Source: Tragulus kanchil (Eukaryota > Chordata > Mammalia > Artiodactyla > Tragulidae). From it: 64,000 nt of DNA. The stretch lies in the NCBI GenBank assembly GCA_022376925.1, contig JAIOJX010000002.1, positions 38,836,501-38,900,500 of the forward strand, written 5' to 3'. Position 1 is the stretch's first letter; every line of letters begins with the position of its first letter. Position numbers and translations under genes: made by a program. Of this stretch, positions 1 to 27,619 are shown piece after piece. The notes under the pieces were generated by a model. The model made no database searches and was not told the origin of the DNA. It saw only the letters and a list, made by a program, of their open reading frames with translations.

Positions 1-207
1 TGAACCTAGTCCAGTGCACTGTGCAACCAGGGGGTTTGCATTGAAAGGAGATTCTTAAACACTGGACCACCAGGGAAGCTCATTTTTCAGTCTTAATTAT
101 ACCTGGGTTGGAAAAAAACCCTTTGGTTTCCATATCATTCCATTTGGTTTCCATATCATTCCATTTACTAGCGTAAATCAAAATTTAGAATGAGGACACA
201 GTCTTTT

Positions 208-467
208 GGGGGGGGGGGGCGGCCACTTCTATTGATCTTTCATTTATTTATCTTTGTTCTTTGACCTGTGTGGGCCTCCCATCTCAGTGGCCCCTCTCAT
301 TGCAGAGCACCAGCTCTGGGCGCATGCGCTCCAGAGCTCTGACTAGGTAGTTGGACACATCGGTCCAGCCGCTCCGCGGCACGTGGGATCCTCCCAGGCC
401 AGGGATCGAACGGGCGCCCCTTGCACTGCAAGGTGGTGTCCTTACCCACTGGACCACAGGGAAGCCC
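208..467 (-). mobile_element. CHR-like SINE S1, with a poly(C)-type tail
   Basis: tRNA-derived SINE with an imperfect target duplication, AGGACACAGTCTTTT on the left and AGGACAGTCTTTT on the right. The sense-strand tail is a C run instead of A. Duplicated at 1391-1649 by D1. Confidence 0.88.
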
Positions 468-919
468 AAGGACAGTCTTTTATAACAGCTTTATATAGCT
501 GTACAATGCAGTTCACCTCTAAAGTGAACCGTTTGGTGGTTCTTCATGTATTTGCATATTTGTAAGACTGTCCCCACTGTCCAAGTTTAGAACCTCTTCA
601 TCCCTCCAGGTGGAAACCGTCCCTTAAGTAACCTCTAAGTAGCCATCTCCACCCCAGCGACTAATCTTCTTTCTTTCTCTGTTGATTCATTTATTCTGGA
701 CATTTTGTGTAAATGGAATGATACAATACATGGCCTTTGATTTCTTTCACTTGATGTTTAATTGTCTGTGAAACTATATGTGACATTTAACATAATGAGA
801 ACAACCACCTCTTAGAGCTACTCTGAGAAATTCTATTCAGTGCCTACCTGATCTCATTTATTACTCAGACAGTTTATTGAGGTAAGTGTTATCTCTGGTC
901 TAAAAATGAGATCAGGCTT

Positions 920-1030
920 CCCTGGTAGTCCAGTGGTTAAGTCTCCATGCAGGGGGCAAGCTTCAATCCCTGGTTGGGGAACTAAGGACCTACATGCCTC
1001 CCAACGTGGCCAAATAAAGAAAGAAAGAAA
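920..1030 (+). mobile_element. Bov-tA type SINE inserted into a MIR
   Basis: Starts GCTTCCCTGGTAGTCCAGTG and ends in an AAAGAAAGAAAG tail. The flanks AAAAATGAGATCA and AAAATGAGGAAA are two halves of an antisense MIR (about 830-1130). Confidence 0.75.
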
Positions 1031-1944
1031 AACATTTAAAAAATCAAAATGAGGAAATGCAGTGTTTAGAAAGTTAGGTGAGCTGTCTTAAGCGAAGATG
1101 CAGCTCTGAGTCAGCCCTGTGTTGGAGCCAGTACCGCTCTGTTCAGCTCCAAGCCTGTCTAGAGGAGCCCGGCGTCTGGGCCTGAACCTAGTCCAGTGCA
1201 CTGTGCAACCAGGGGGTTTGCATTGAAAGGAGATTCTTAAACACTGGACCACCAGGGAAGCTCATTTTTCAGTCTTAATTATACCTGGGTTGGAAAAAAA
1301 CCCTTTGGTTTCCATATCATTCCATTTGGTTTCCATATCATTCCATTTACTAGCGTAAATCAAAATTTAGAATGAGGACACAGTCTTTTGGGGGGGGGGG
1401 GCGGCCACTTCTATTGATCTTTCATTTATTTATCTTTGTTCTTTGACCTGTGTGGGCCTCCCATCTCAGTGGCCCCTCTCATTGCAGAGCACCAGCTCTG
1501 GGCGCATGCGCTCCAGAGCTCTGACTAGGTAGTTGGACACATCGGTCCAGCCGCTCCGCGGCACGTGGGATCCTCCCAGGCCAGGGATCGAACGGGCGCC
1601 CCTTGCACTGCAAGGTGGTGTCCTTACCCACTGGACCACAGGGAAGCCCAAGGACAGTCTTTTATAACAGCTTTATATAGCTGTACAATGCAGTTCACCT
1701 CTAAAGTGAACCGTTTGGTGGTTCTTCATGTATTTGCATATTTGTAAGACTGTCCCCACTGTCCAAGTTTAGAACCTCTTCATCCCTCCAGGTGGAAACC
1801 GTCCCTTAAGTAACCTCTAAGTAGCCATCTCCACCCCAGCGACTAATCTTCTTTCTTTCTCTGTTGATTCATTTATTCTGGACATTTTGTGTAAATGGAA
1901 TGATACAATACATGGCCTTTGATTTCTTTCACTTGATGTTTTCA

Positions 1945-2580
1945 AAGTTTGTCTGTGAAACAGCATATCTGTACTGTATTCCACTGTGGTGTTGAAGGGC
2001 ATCCCTTTAGTCTGATGGACATACCACATTTTGTTTGTTCATTCATGCTTTGATGGACATTTGCACATTTTCCACTTCCTGTCTGTTACAAATAATCTAA
2101 GAACACTCTTGATCCTGTCTCTGTGTGGACATTCGTCTTCACTTTTGGTTGGTGTGTGCCTAGGAGCAGAATCGCCAGGTCATCTGGTGACTGTGTCTGT
2201 CTAGCCTTTGGAGGAACTGCCAGACTGTTTTCCAGAGTTGGTGAACTGTTTTACATTCTCACCAGTAGTGTGGAGGCTTCCAGCTTCACCACATCTTCAT
2301 CAGTACTTGTTACTATGCTTTTTGAGTTCAGCTCCCGTGGTGAGTATGGAGTGGTATCTATTGTGATTTGCGTTTCTCTGATGACTGACGGTGAACATTT
2401 TTCAGTACTTGGTGCCCATTTGTGTATCTTTGGAAAAAGGTCTGTTCAAATCCTTTGCCATCTATTGAGTATTTGTATTACTAAGGTATAAGAGTTCTTT
2501 ATACTGTGAATACTAGACCTTTATCAGAGATGGGGATTGTCTTTCATTTTGTAGCTTGTTTCACTCTCGATAGTGTCTTT
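1945..2580 (-). mobile_element. L1 3' fragment, antisense (copy at 3131-3766)
   Basis: Resembles the end of L1 ORF2 and the 3' UTR read backwards: sequence like GAGCAGAATCGCCAGGTCAT and the block around TTTACATTCTCACCAG. Old and diverged, with no usable ORF. The open frame at 2123-2491 is a relic. Confidence 0.75.
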
Positions 2581-2599
2581 TGAAAAGATTTTCTATTTT

Positions 2600-2705
2600 T
2601 TTTTTTTCCTGGTTGCACCATGTGACTTGCAAGATCTTAATTCCCAGTCAGGGATTGAACCTGGGCCACTGCGTGAAAGTTCTGAATCCTAACCACTGTA
2701 CCACC
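2600..2705 (-). mobile_element. Bov-tA type SINE, antisense (copy at 3786-3891)
   Basis: Contains the tRNA-like CAGTCAGGGATTGAACCTGG block (B box on the opposite strand) and CCACTGTACCACC. Confidence 0.7.
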
Positions 2706-3989
2706 TAAAGCTTTGAATTTTTATAAAGTTGAACTTATGTATAAATTTTATATCTTGTATATCTCTTGCCAGTTATCTCCTATGTGTCAGACACTCTAAT
2801 TTTTTTGGAAAGTGGTGTCCTTATCAGGGAAGCCCAAGGACAGTCTTTTATAACAGCTTTATATAGCTGTACAATGCAGTTCACCTCTAAAGTGAACCGT
2901 TTGGTGGTTCTTCATGTATTTGCATATTTGTAAGACTGTCCCCACTGTCCAAGTTTAGAACCTCTTCATCCCTCCAGGTGGAAACCGTCCCTTAAGTAAC
3001 CTCTAAGTAGCCATCTCCACCCCAGCGACTAATCTTCTTTCTTTCTCTGTTGATTCATTTATTCTGGACATTTTGTGTAAATGGAATGATACAATACATG
3101 GCCTTTGATTTCTTTCACTTGATGTTTTCAAAGTTTGTCTGTGAAACAGCATATCTGTACTGTATTCCACTGTGGTGTTGAAGGGCATCCCTTTAGTCTG
3201 ATGGACATACCACATTTTGTTTGTTCATTCATGCTTTGATGGACATTTGCACATTTTCCACTTCCTGTCTGTTACAAATAATCTAAGAACACTCTTGATC
3301 CTGTCTCTGTGTGGACATTCGTCTTCACTTTTGGTTGGTGTGTGCCTAGGAGCAGAATCGCCAGGTCATCTGGTGACTGTGTCTGTCTAGCCTTTGGAGG
3401 AACTGCCAGACTGTTTTCCAGAGTTGGTGAACTGTTTTACATTCTCACCAGTAGTGTGGAGGCTTCCAGCTTCACCACATCTTCATCAGTACTTGTTACT
3501 ATGCTTTTTGAGTTCAGCTCCCGTGGTGAGTATGGAGTGGTATCTATTGTGATTTGCGTTTCTCTGATGACTGACGGTGAACATTTTTCAGTACTTGGTG
3601 CCCATTTGTGTATCTTTGGAAAAAGGTCTGTTCAAATCCTTTGCCATCTATTGAGTATTTGTATTACTAAGGTATAAGAGTTCTTTATACTGTGAATACT
3701 AGACCTTTATCAGAGATGGGGATTGTCTTTCATTTTGTAGCTTGTTTCACTCTCGATAGTGTCTTTTGAAAAGATTTTCTATTTTTTTTTTTTCCTGGTT
3801 GCACCATGTGACTTGCAAGATCTTAATTCCCAGTCAGGGATTGAACCTGGGCCACTGCGTGAAAGTTCTGAATCCTAACCACTGTACCACCTAAAGCTTT
3901 GAATTTTTATAAAGTTGAACTTATGTATAAATTTTATATCTTGTATATCTCTTGCCAGTTATCTCCTATGTGTCAGACACTCTAATTTG

Positions 3990-4970
3990 ATACTTCTTGT
4001 GCGTTACATTACCTTATTTGATCATCTTAACTACTCAGGACTGGTGTATTATGTTCATCTACACGTGAAGAAGCTGAAGCTTGAAAAGGCAAAGTAATTA
4101 GGAAATGACAGACCCTGGGTTTTGAAACTGGATCTGTCGTGCCTGGTGCTCTGAGCTGTGTAAGAGGCGTGTCGCTGTTTACCCTTCAGCCAGGACTGGG
4201 AACTGAATGTGACTCTGCAGGTTGAGGCAGAATCTTTCTTTCTCTTGCATCATTGTCTGTAGGAGATGCTGCAATCGAATAGACTTGACCTTCAGAGGCA
4301 GGTGACCGTCACAGAGCAGCACTGCCACAGGGCACCAAGGAAGGGCAAGAGCTGATGTAAGAAGCAGGCTTTTGGCTGTTTGTAGTGCCCATCAGGATCG
4401 CCTCAGGCAAATTACTTACCTTCTCAGAATTCAGGTTTTTGCTTTTTTTCTTGTTTAATTGAGGGTTTGAAGTACAGGCTCAAAGATTTCTGCTTTTTTT
4501 TTTTGAAATTCCTGAGGTCAGAAAGAGTTTGTCTTGCTGTGTCCTCAGCATAGAACAGAGCTTGGCACACGGTTAACACCGTGGGTGCTTGAGGCATTTG
4601 ACAAAAGGGGGTAAATCTCACTTTTTCTGGTTAGTAATCATGTGACCTTGTGCAAGTTTTTAAACTTACCAGGGCTTGAATTTCCTCATCTGTAAAATGA
4701 GGATAATAAGATTGTCTGCTTCCATAGCGTTCATTGTAAAGATGAAATGAAATACTGTCTCCAGTGCTTGGCATATAGTAATACTCAAAACTTTTTGTCA
4801 CTAACTTAATACATGATCGTCTCTTTTTTGCCCTTTTCACTCATCCAGATCATCATATTAATAGTTGTTTATTTCTTAAGAACCTTGAGGGAAGTGTTCA
4901 TCTTACTTGGTCAGCACACACTGCAATTCTGAGAAAGGTCATAGTTTTATCCCGTGAGTGTTTATTGGAC
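3990..4970. other. TCEA1 intron 1, unduplicated, with two MIR relics
   Basis: An antisense MIR-like stretch at about 4000-4170 and a sense MIR at about 4637-4800 (TGTGACCTTGTGCAAGT, TTTCCTCATCTGTAAAATGA, CTTGGCATATAGTA). Nothing else is recognised. Confidence 0.65.
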
Positions 4971-7179
4971 TTTTCCTTCCTCCCATAGCCTGTGTCTCTA
5001 AGCCCAGTCTCACCAGAGAGATCTGAGTCCAAAAGGAGAGCGTGATGAAATTGATGCACATCTTTGCATCCTTCTACTTAAACGACAGTGAATCTTAGGC
5101 CCCATTGTGACATGCTGGAAAAACCAACTCTGTATGCAGCATGGCTTCATGTGAACCTCGGAGAGCCTTCCTTTTTTTTTTTTTTTTTTATAGATAATGT
5201 AATGTTCATGGAAGATTTCTTCTTTTTTTTTTTTTTAAAAGATCTATTTATTTATTTATTTTGGGCGGGGGGTCGGATTGGGGAGGGAGGGGAGCGGGCA
5301 GGCCACTTTTATTGGTCTTTCATTTCTCTATTTTCATTTGTCTTTGTTCTTTTGGCTCCTGTGGTCCTCCCATCGTGGTGGTGTCTGTTGTTGCAGAGCA
5401 GCAGCTCTGGGCGCATGCGCGCCAGAGCTCTGGCGTGGTAATTGGACACATCGGTCCAGCCCACGGCACGTGGGATCTTCCCAGGCCAGGGATCGAACTG
5501 GCGCCGCTTGCACTGCAAGGCGGTGTCCTTATCCACTGGACCACCAGGGGAAGCCCGAGAGCCTTCCTTTTTAAAGGGGCTCCTAGAACTGTGATTCTCT
5601 ATCTTCATTTTTAATTGATCCTAGGTCAGAAATTGTTCAAAAAAAAAAAAACCATGGAGACATGAGTAGAAGAAAAATACAGTAGATGAGGATTCAGGCC
5701 TACAGTCTTGTAATCAAAACCTTCAATCAGAGTCTAATATATTTGAGAAGTCCAGATTTTCCAGATTTATAAGGGCGATATAATATAGACCTCATATATT
5801 TCGTGGTAGCTTCACAGTGAGAGCTAGGCAGTTCCCAGTGATCATCTATGAGCATTTCTGTGGTGAAATGTAACATTCTCACATTAAGGGGGATAAATGG
5901 ACCATAATACTTAGTATGTCTGTTGAGGTTCACTGTTGCTGCCAAATGAGTTCACTGAAAACCTGTGGGAAACTTTTTGGTTCTCAGAGGACTTTGATTT
6001 GAGGATTTGAGGATAGGGGTTTAAAGATACTTGCTCACAAAATGATGCCCTTAGAGATTCTGGACAAATAGTGCTTTTCCTTCCTCCCATAGCCTGTGTC
6101 TCTAAGCCCAGTCTCACCAGAGAGATCTGAGTCCAAAAGGAGAGCGTGATGAAATTGATGCACATCTTTGCATCCTTCTACTTAAACGACAGTGAATCTT
6201 AGGCCCCATTGTGACATGCTGGAAAAACCAACTCTGTATGCAGCATGGCTTCATGTGAACCTCGGAGAGCCTTCCTTTTTTTTTTTTTTTTTTATAGATA
6301 ATGTAATGTTCATGGAAGATTTCTTCTTTTTTTTTTTTTTAAAAGATCTATTTATTTATTTATTTTGGGCGGGGGGTCGGATTGGGGAGGGAGGGGAGCG
6401 GGCAGGCCACTTTTATTGGTCTTTCATTTCTCTATTTTCATTTGTCTTTGTTCTTTTGGCTCCTGTGGTCCTCCCATCGTGGTGGTGTCTGTTGTTGCAG
6501 AGCAGCAGCTCTGGGCGCATGCGCGCCAGAGCTCTGGCGTGGTAATTGGACACATCGGTCCAGCCCACGGCACGTGGGATCTTCCCAGGCCAGGGATCGA
6601 ACTGGCGCCGCTTGCACTGCAAGGCGGTGTCCTTATCCACTGGACCACCAGGGGAAGCCCGAGAGCCTTCCTTTTAAGGGACTCCTAGAACTGTGATTCT
6701 CTATCTTCATTTTTAATTGATCCTAGGTCAGAAATTGTTCAAAAAAAAAAAAAAACCATGGAGACATGAGTAGAAGAAAAATACAGTAGATGAGGATTCA
6801 GGCCTACAGTCTTGTAATCAAAACCTTCAATCAGAGTCTAATATATTTGAGAAGTCCAGATTTTCCAGATTTATAAGGGCGATATAATATAGACCTCATA
6901 TATTTCGTGGTAGCTTCACAGTGAGAGCTAGGCAGTTCCCAGTGATCATCTATGAGCATTTCTGTGGTGAAATGTAACATTCTCACATTAAGGGGGATAA
7001 ATGGACCATAATACTTAGTATGTCTGTTGAGGTTCACTGTTGCTGCCAAATGAGTTCACTGAAAACCTGTGGGAAACTTTTTGGTTCTCAGAGGACTTTG
7101 ATTTGAGGATTTGAGGATAGGGGTTTAAAGATACTTGCTCACAAAAATGCCATGCCCTTAGAGATTCTGGACAAATAGT
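4971..7179 (+). repeat. Tandem duplication D3 (period 1104 bp)
   Basis: 4971-6073 reappears at 6075-7179. Differences are small indels, e.g. ACAAAATGATGCCC against ACAAAAATGCCATGCCC near the junction. Carries SINE S2. Confidence 0.93.
5171..5556 (-). mobile_element. CHR-like SINE S2, extended-tail form with second A-tail (copy at 6275-6660)
   Basis: Target duplication GAGAGCCTTCCTTTT at 5161 and 5557. On the sense strand the SINE is followed by the GC-rich extension, AAATAAATAAATAG, a poly(A), about 30 bases of unrelated sequence, and a second poly(A). This looks like a 3' transduction. Confidence 0.88.
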
Positions 7180-8730
7180 GCATTTAGAGACAAGGTTTCA
7201 TTTTTCAACAACTTTTATGTTTTAATGTTTTTAGTTGCCTTTAAATAAAAAGAAATCATAGAATTTGTGATCAGAAGGAATCTGTAAGAGATAGATCATT
7301 AAAATCCTTCATAATAAACTATTTCATAATTTCTGTTGAACTTAAGTTTTTAGTTCTGGGTTAAGTTAAACTGATGTATCTGTTACTACTATTTTATTCT
7401 CTAGGGCTCCATCTGTCTGTCAACTTTAAATGGAGGATTATCTGGCTGGAAATCTTTGCTTGATTTTAAATTTAGGAAATGTAGTGATGCCGTGAGGTTC
7501 CGTGCTGTTTCTTCCTCTGGGGTGCAAAGGAGGCGAAGGCTACGGGGCTTTCTGGTTCCCAGGCTGTGCTGTGTTTTCCTGGTTCGTGGGGTGCCTAGTT
7601 TTCGTATGTGACATTTCAGAAAGCAGAATGAATTGCACATGCCTCTGGCCGGATGGCTGTTGAGATCTACTTGCACAGGCCGAGCATCCAACCCAGCATC
7701 CACGTTTGTGAAGCAGGGGCCTTGGAAGCAAGTTGGAGTGTAGCGGGTGCTCTTGGGCCCCCAAGAAGCCACCTGGGAGAACAGCAGTGGGGTGCAGTGG
7801 AAGCCCGCGCAACAGCACCCTCCTGGTGCCTGCAGAGAGCTGATGGCTCCCAGATCTTCTGTGGGTTCTTTTATGACATGTTACATTACTAGTGTTTTGA
7901 CACAGCCTTCTGTGGGCTAAAAACAGATGTTTGAATCTGAGTCACTAGTTATGGAACCCCCTTAGCCAGTTCTGATTTGTATGCTTTTTCTACATGTAAG
8001 AAACTCAAAGTCTAAAGGAACTGCAAAAGTAAAGTGATAAAAAGTTTATCAAAATCTAAAATTAGTGGTATGTGGAATAATGATCTGTAGCACATTTAGT
8101 CACTGAGTTAAACGTGATTAAGTGAATAGAGGAATTGTTTGAATGGCCACAGGCTGTAGGTGGCGCCGCTGCTTCTCAGGTAATCCAGCCCTGTGGCCTC
8201 GGTGCGCCTGGCCTCCCCAGAGTCCATCCTCACCAGCGGCTCGGGAGCCTTGGATTCTAGATGGGAATCAGTGGATGGGCCTGCAGGCTCCACAGAGATA
8301 TTTCATTTCTGGATTTCCTTTCAGAATTTGCTTCTTATTCCTCTGTAAGAACAGGTAGATAGCGGTGTCCTTGTGAGTGTACAGAGGCCTGGTGAGAGTT
8401 GTAGAAAAGCGGTGCCCCCATGACCCCGTGGGGGCCCCACCCCAGCTCCCGCTACCTCAGCTGGCTGCCCTTCGTGGAAGTCTGGGGGTGTTGTTCCAGC
8501 ACAGCGAGAAACATAGCGTATTCCTAGTCGGGACACATAAACAGATGCTACTGAAAGTGAACTTTCACAAAACAGCATGAATGCGCGCTCGCCCTCATCT
8601 ATGTGTCTATATTACCGTTCCCCTCATGTGAGTAAGCGACCCCCAGTAGATTGTGGATAAGAAAATACAAATTGGAGCCTCCTTACTTTACTCTCTGGGA
8701 AATTCAGTTTGAAATGATTTTATTTTCTAG
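7180..8730. other. TCEA1 intron 1, distal part, unique sequence
   Basis: No recognised repeat and no coding signal. Open frames in 7400-7900 and 8100-8580 lack codon bias or family resemblance. Confidence 0.6.
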
Positions 8731-24410
<15,680 letters not shown>

Positions 24411-25932
24411 GTCGGAACCATTGGCAAAACATCTGGACCATTAAGAAGATGGATTTTGTAATTAGCTTTAAGACTTGGCCAACCAGCTAGTTTTCCTGCA
24501 AATCAGATTTTTAAAGTAACATGCCTCCCTTGGGTTAGTTTCTGGTTTTGACATAGCATCCCTTCCTTAAACACCTTCTGTAGCTTCAGGTCAGTAGGGA
24601 GACCATCTGATAAATCTATGGTATTTGTTTCAAATCTCTTTTCTTTTTTTTCGTTTTTATAAGTAAGCTGATATTAAACTTCTGGCAGTTTTTACCTTTT
24701 TTTTTCTTCTTGAAGATTTACCTTAACTTTTTTACAATCTGAAACATACACAGTAGAAATGTTATTCTTCTCAGTTAACACACAAATGGAAATTACATTT
24801 TTTTCCTACATTGGCATGTACCTGCAAATATTAAAAGAAGAGAAGAGGCAGTGTAATTATAAACATATCAGACATGGTATGTATTCAAATAATACTTGAC
24901 CAGCTTATCTAAATTGTACATAATATTTGAACTAGCATATGAAATTGATTTTAATTATTCTGTTCACAGGTCTGGGATAATTAAATATTATTTTACATTT
25001 GTAACTAACTGTGATCCACCTTTCTTGTCATTTCCTGTACATGTTTATCACTTGTTCTTAATAGATTTTGCTTTTGGAAACACGACTTGACTCGGTTGAA
25101 ATCAGTTGGGTTTCTTGTCTGTTCACCTGTCTGACTTTGTGGTGTATCTGAGTTTCGCAGAACACCGTCATAGTTCAGTAGGCTTTTCATAAATCCCAGA
25201 CAGGCAGAGCAAGAACTTTGGACCATTTTTTCCTTTTGTAGGAAGATACATAGGAAGAAAAACTGTTAGCATTTTAGGAGGGTGTGGTTTCTGTAAGCAG
25301 TTCCTGACTTCACCTTGAACCTTGATTTGGAAGCCTGACCTAACTGAGGACTGTAAGGCTTATTGTGTAGCTATTAAGCCTGGTCTTTCCAGACGGAGAC
25401 TGACAGAGCACAGTTCTTCCTGTCTTGCTGACTCTCTGTGACGGGAGTGAGGCAGAAGGACAGACCAGCGCGTGGGCTGTAACGCAGCTCCTTTACAAAG
25501 TGGACTGTGGTCCCGTGTGGGCCGTCTGCTTTGCTGGGAGTAAGCAGGGACAGTCCTGCGCTGCTGGAGAACGTCTCGGGGCTGCAGCTGCGAGGACCAC
25601 ACTCATCCCGCTCCACCTCTGTGCTCCCAGGCCCCTGCGGAAGGACCTCGGCCCACGCCTGCAGGTTCTCCCTGCCTCCCTCCCTTTCCCACCGCTCGCT
25701 GCAGATCAGTGTGACCCAGTAGAGAAAACAGATCCAGAAGCCCACGTGGAGACCCACGTTTAAGAACCGGCTGCTGGGGCTTGTCAGGTCACAGAGGAAC
25801 CTTATTACCATTCAGAAAATAACATGCGTTTCTGAAAGAATGAGAGTAAGGAGAATAAAATTAAAATAGCCCCGCTTTTAAGTGAGCCATTTTTAAATTT
25901 GTAATTCAATAAAGTTTCTTGTTATTAAGTGT
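24411..25932 (+). other. TCEA1: TCEA1 3' UTR with poly(A) signal at 25908-25913
   Basis: AT-rich sequence after the stop, free of recognisable SINEs. AATAAA at 25908-25913 within TTCAATAAAGTTTCTTG is a good polyadenylation site, with cleavage expected near 25930. A tandem copy of the distal part repeats this signal at 27095-27100. Confidence 0.75.
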
Positions 25933-27300
25933 GTATTGCATTTTGTCATCTTATTTGGATACTGATGCTTGCTTTATATTTTTGTTTAAAAGTTCTCTTT
26001 TCCCAACTCTTAAGGTTGTTTTTATTAATTTATTTTTTTAATTGAAGAATAATTGCTTGGGCTTCCTGGTGGTCCATTGGGAAAGGACACTGCCTTGCAA
26101 GTGGGCTTCCTGGTGGTCCATGTGCATTGAAATTGATTTATTATTCGTTCACAGGTCTGGGATAATTAAATATTATTTTACATTTGTAACTAACTGTGAT
26201 CCACCTTTCTTGTCATTTCCTGTACATGTTTATCACTTGTTCTTAATAGATTTTGCTTTTGGAAACACGACTTGACTCGGTTGAAATCAGTTGGGTTTCT
26301 TGTCTGTTCACCTGTCTGACTTTGTGGTGTATCTGAGTTTCGCAGAACACCGTCATAGTTCAGTAGGCTTTTCATAAATCCCAGACAGGCAGAGCAAGAA
26401 CTTTGGACCATTTTTTCCTTTTGTAGGAAGATACATAGGAAGAAAAACTGTTAGCATTTTAGGAGGGTGTGGTTTCTGTAAGCAGTTCCTGACTTCACCT
26501 TGAACCTTGATTTGGAAGCCTGACCTAACTGAGGACTGTAAGGCTTATTGTGTAGCTATTAAGCCTGGTCTTTCCAGACGGAGACTGACAGAGCACAGTT
26601 CTTCCTGTCTTGCTGACTCTCTGTGACGCGGGAGTGAGGCAGAAGGACAGACCAGCGCGTGGGCTGTAACGCAGCTCCTTTACAAAGTGGACTGTGGTCC
26701 CGTGTGGGCCGTCTGCTTTGCTGGGAGTAAGCAGGGACAGTCCTGCGCTGCTGGAGAACGTCTCGGGGCTGCAGCTGCGAGGACCACACTCATCCCGCTC
26801 CACCTCTGTGCTCCCAGGCCCCTGCGGAAGGACCTCGGCCCACGCCTGCAGGTTCTCCCTGCCTCCCTCCCTTTCCCACCGCTCGCTGCAGATCAGTGTG
26901 ACCCAGTAGAGAAAACAGATCCAGAAGCCCACGTGGAGACCCACGTTTAAGAACCGGCTGCTGGGGCTTGTCAGGTCACAGAGGAACCTTATTACCATTC
27001 AGAAAATAACATGCGTTTCTGAAAGAATGAGAGTAAGGAGAATAAAATTAAAATAGCCCCGCTTTTAAGTGAGCCATTTTTAAATTTGTAATTCAATAAA
27101 GTTTCTTGTTATTAAGTGTGTATTGCATTTTGTCATCTTATTTGGATACTGATGCTTGCTTTATATTTTTGTTTAAAAGTTCTCTTTTCCCAACTCTTAA
27201 GGTTGTTTTTATTAATTTATTTTTTTAATTGAAGAATAATTGCTTGGGCTTCCTGGTGGTCCATTGGGTAAGGACACTGCCTTGCAAGTGCAAGGGGTGC
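24937..27300 (+). repeat. Tandem duplication D9 (period 1185 bp) over the TCEA1 3' UTR end
   Basis: 24937-26118 reappears at about 26122-27300, including both AATAAA signals. Copy B begins with several deletions (GATTTATTATTCGTTCAC against GATTTTAATTATTCTGTTCAC), and copy A ends in a garbled SINE head. Confidence 0.92.
25933..27245. other. TCEA1 / RGS20 intergenic start, mostly D9 copy B
   Basis: After the first poly(A) signal come an L1 3' remnant (TTTAATTGAAGAATAATTGC), a garbled SINE head at 26057-26118, then the repeated TCEA1 3' UTR with a second AATAAA at 27095. No gene. Confidence 0.65.
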
Positions 27301-27525
27301 TGGTTCGACCCCTGGCCTGGGAAGATCTCACATGCCGCGGAGTGGCTGGGCTGATGTGTCCAACTACCAAGCCAGAGAGCTCTGGAGCGCATGCGCCCAG
27401 AGCCGGTGCTCTGCAGCGACCGGGGCCACTGCGATGGGAGGCCCACACAGGCCAAAGAACAAACATAAATAGATGAAAGACCAATAGAAGTGGCCAAAAA
27501 AAATTTTTTTTTCAAAAAAAAAAAG
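27246..27525 (+). mobile_element. CHR-like SINE S8 nested in an L1 3' end
   Basis: Short target duplication TAATTGCTT on both sides. The interrupted host sequence (ATTGAAGAATAATTGC ... TAATTGCTTTACAG) is an antisense L1 3' UTR. A 60 bp truncated version sits at 26057 at the D9 junction. Confidence 0.85.
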
Positions 27526-27619
27526 AGTAATTGCTTTACAGAAATTTGTTCTTTTCTGCCAAACATCAACAGGAAACAGCCATAGGTATACATATGTCCC
27601 CTCCCTTAAGGTGTTTTTT

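Larger units (their letters stand above)
1..1936 (+). repeat. Tandem duplication D1 (period 1182 bp)
   Basis: 1-754 reappears at 1183-1936. Copy A starts left of the window, so 755-1182 should match sequence before position 1. Junction near 755. It carries SINE S1, a Bov-tA insert and a split MIR. Confidence 0.9.
1637..3988 (+). repeat. Tandem duplication D2 (period 1186 bp)
   Basis: 1637-2802 reappears at 2823-3988 with a short scrambled join. The segment 455-750 is therefore present three times (455, 1637, 2823). Contains an L1 3' fragment and a Bov-tA. Confidence 0.93.

Noticed and set aside
2123..2491. 122-codon open frame repeated at 3309
   Set aside because: Lies in an antisense L1 3' fragment. 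The repetition is due to D2, not selection.
5261..5614. Recurring ORF family with Trp/Arg/Pro-rich peptides (also near 6365, 9484, 10351, 11064, 16926, 23873, 27665, 36224, 42663)
   Set aside because: All are readings through the CHR-like SINE. Their likeness reflects the repeat, not a protein family.
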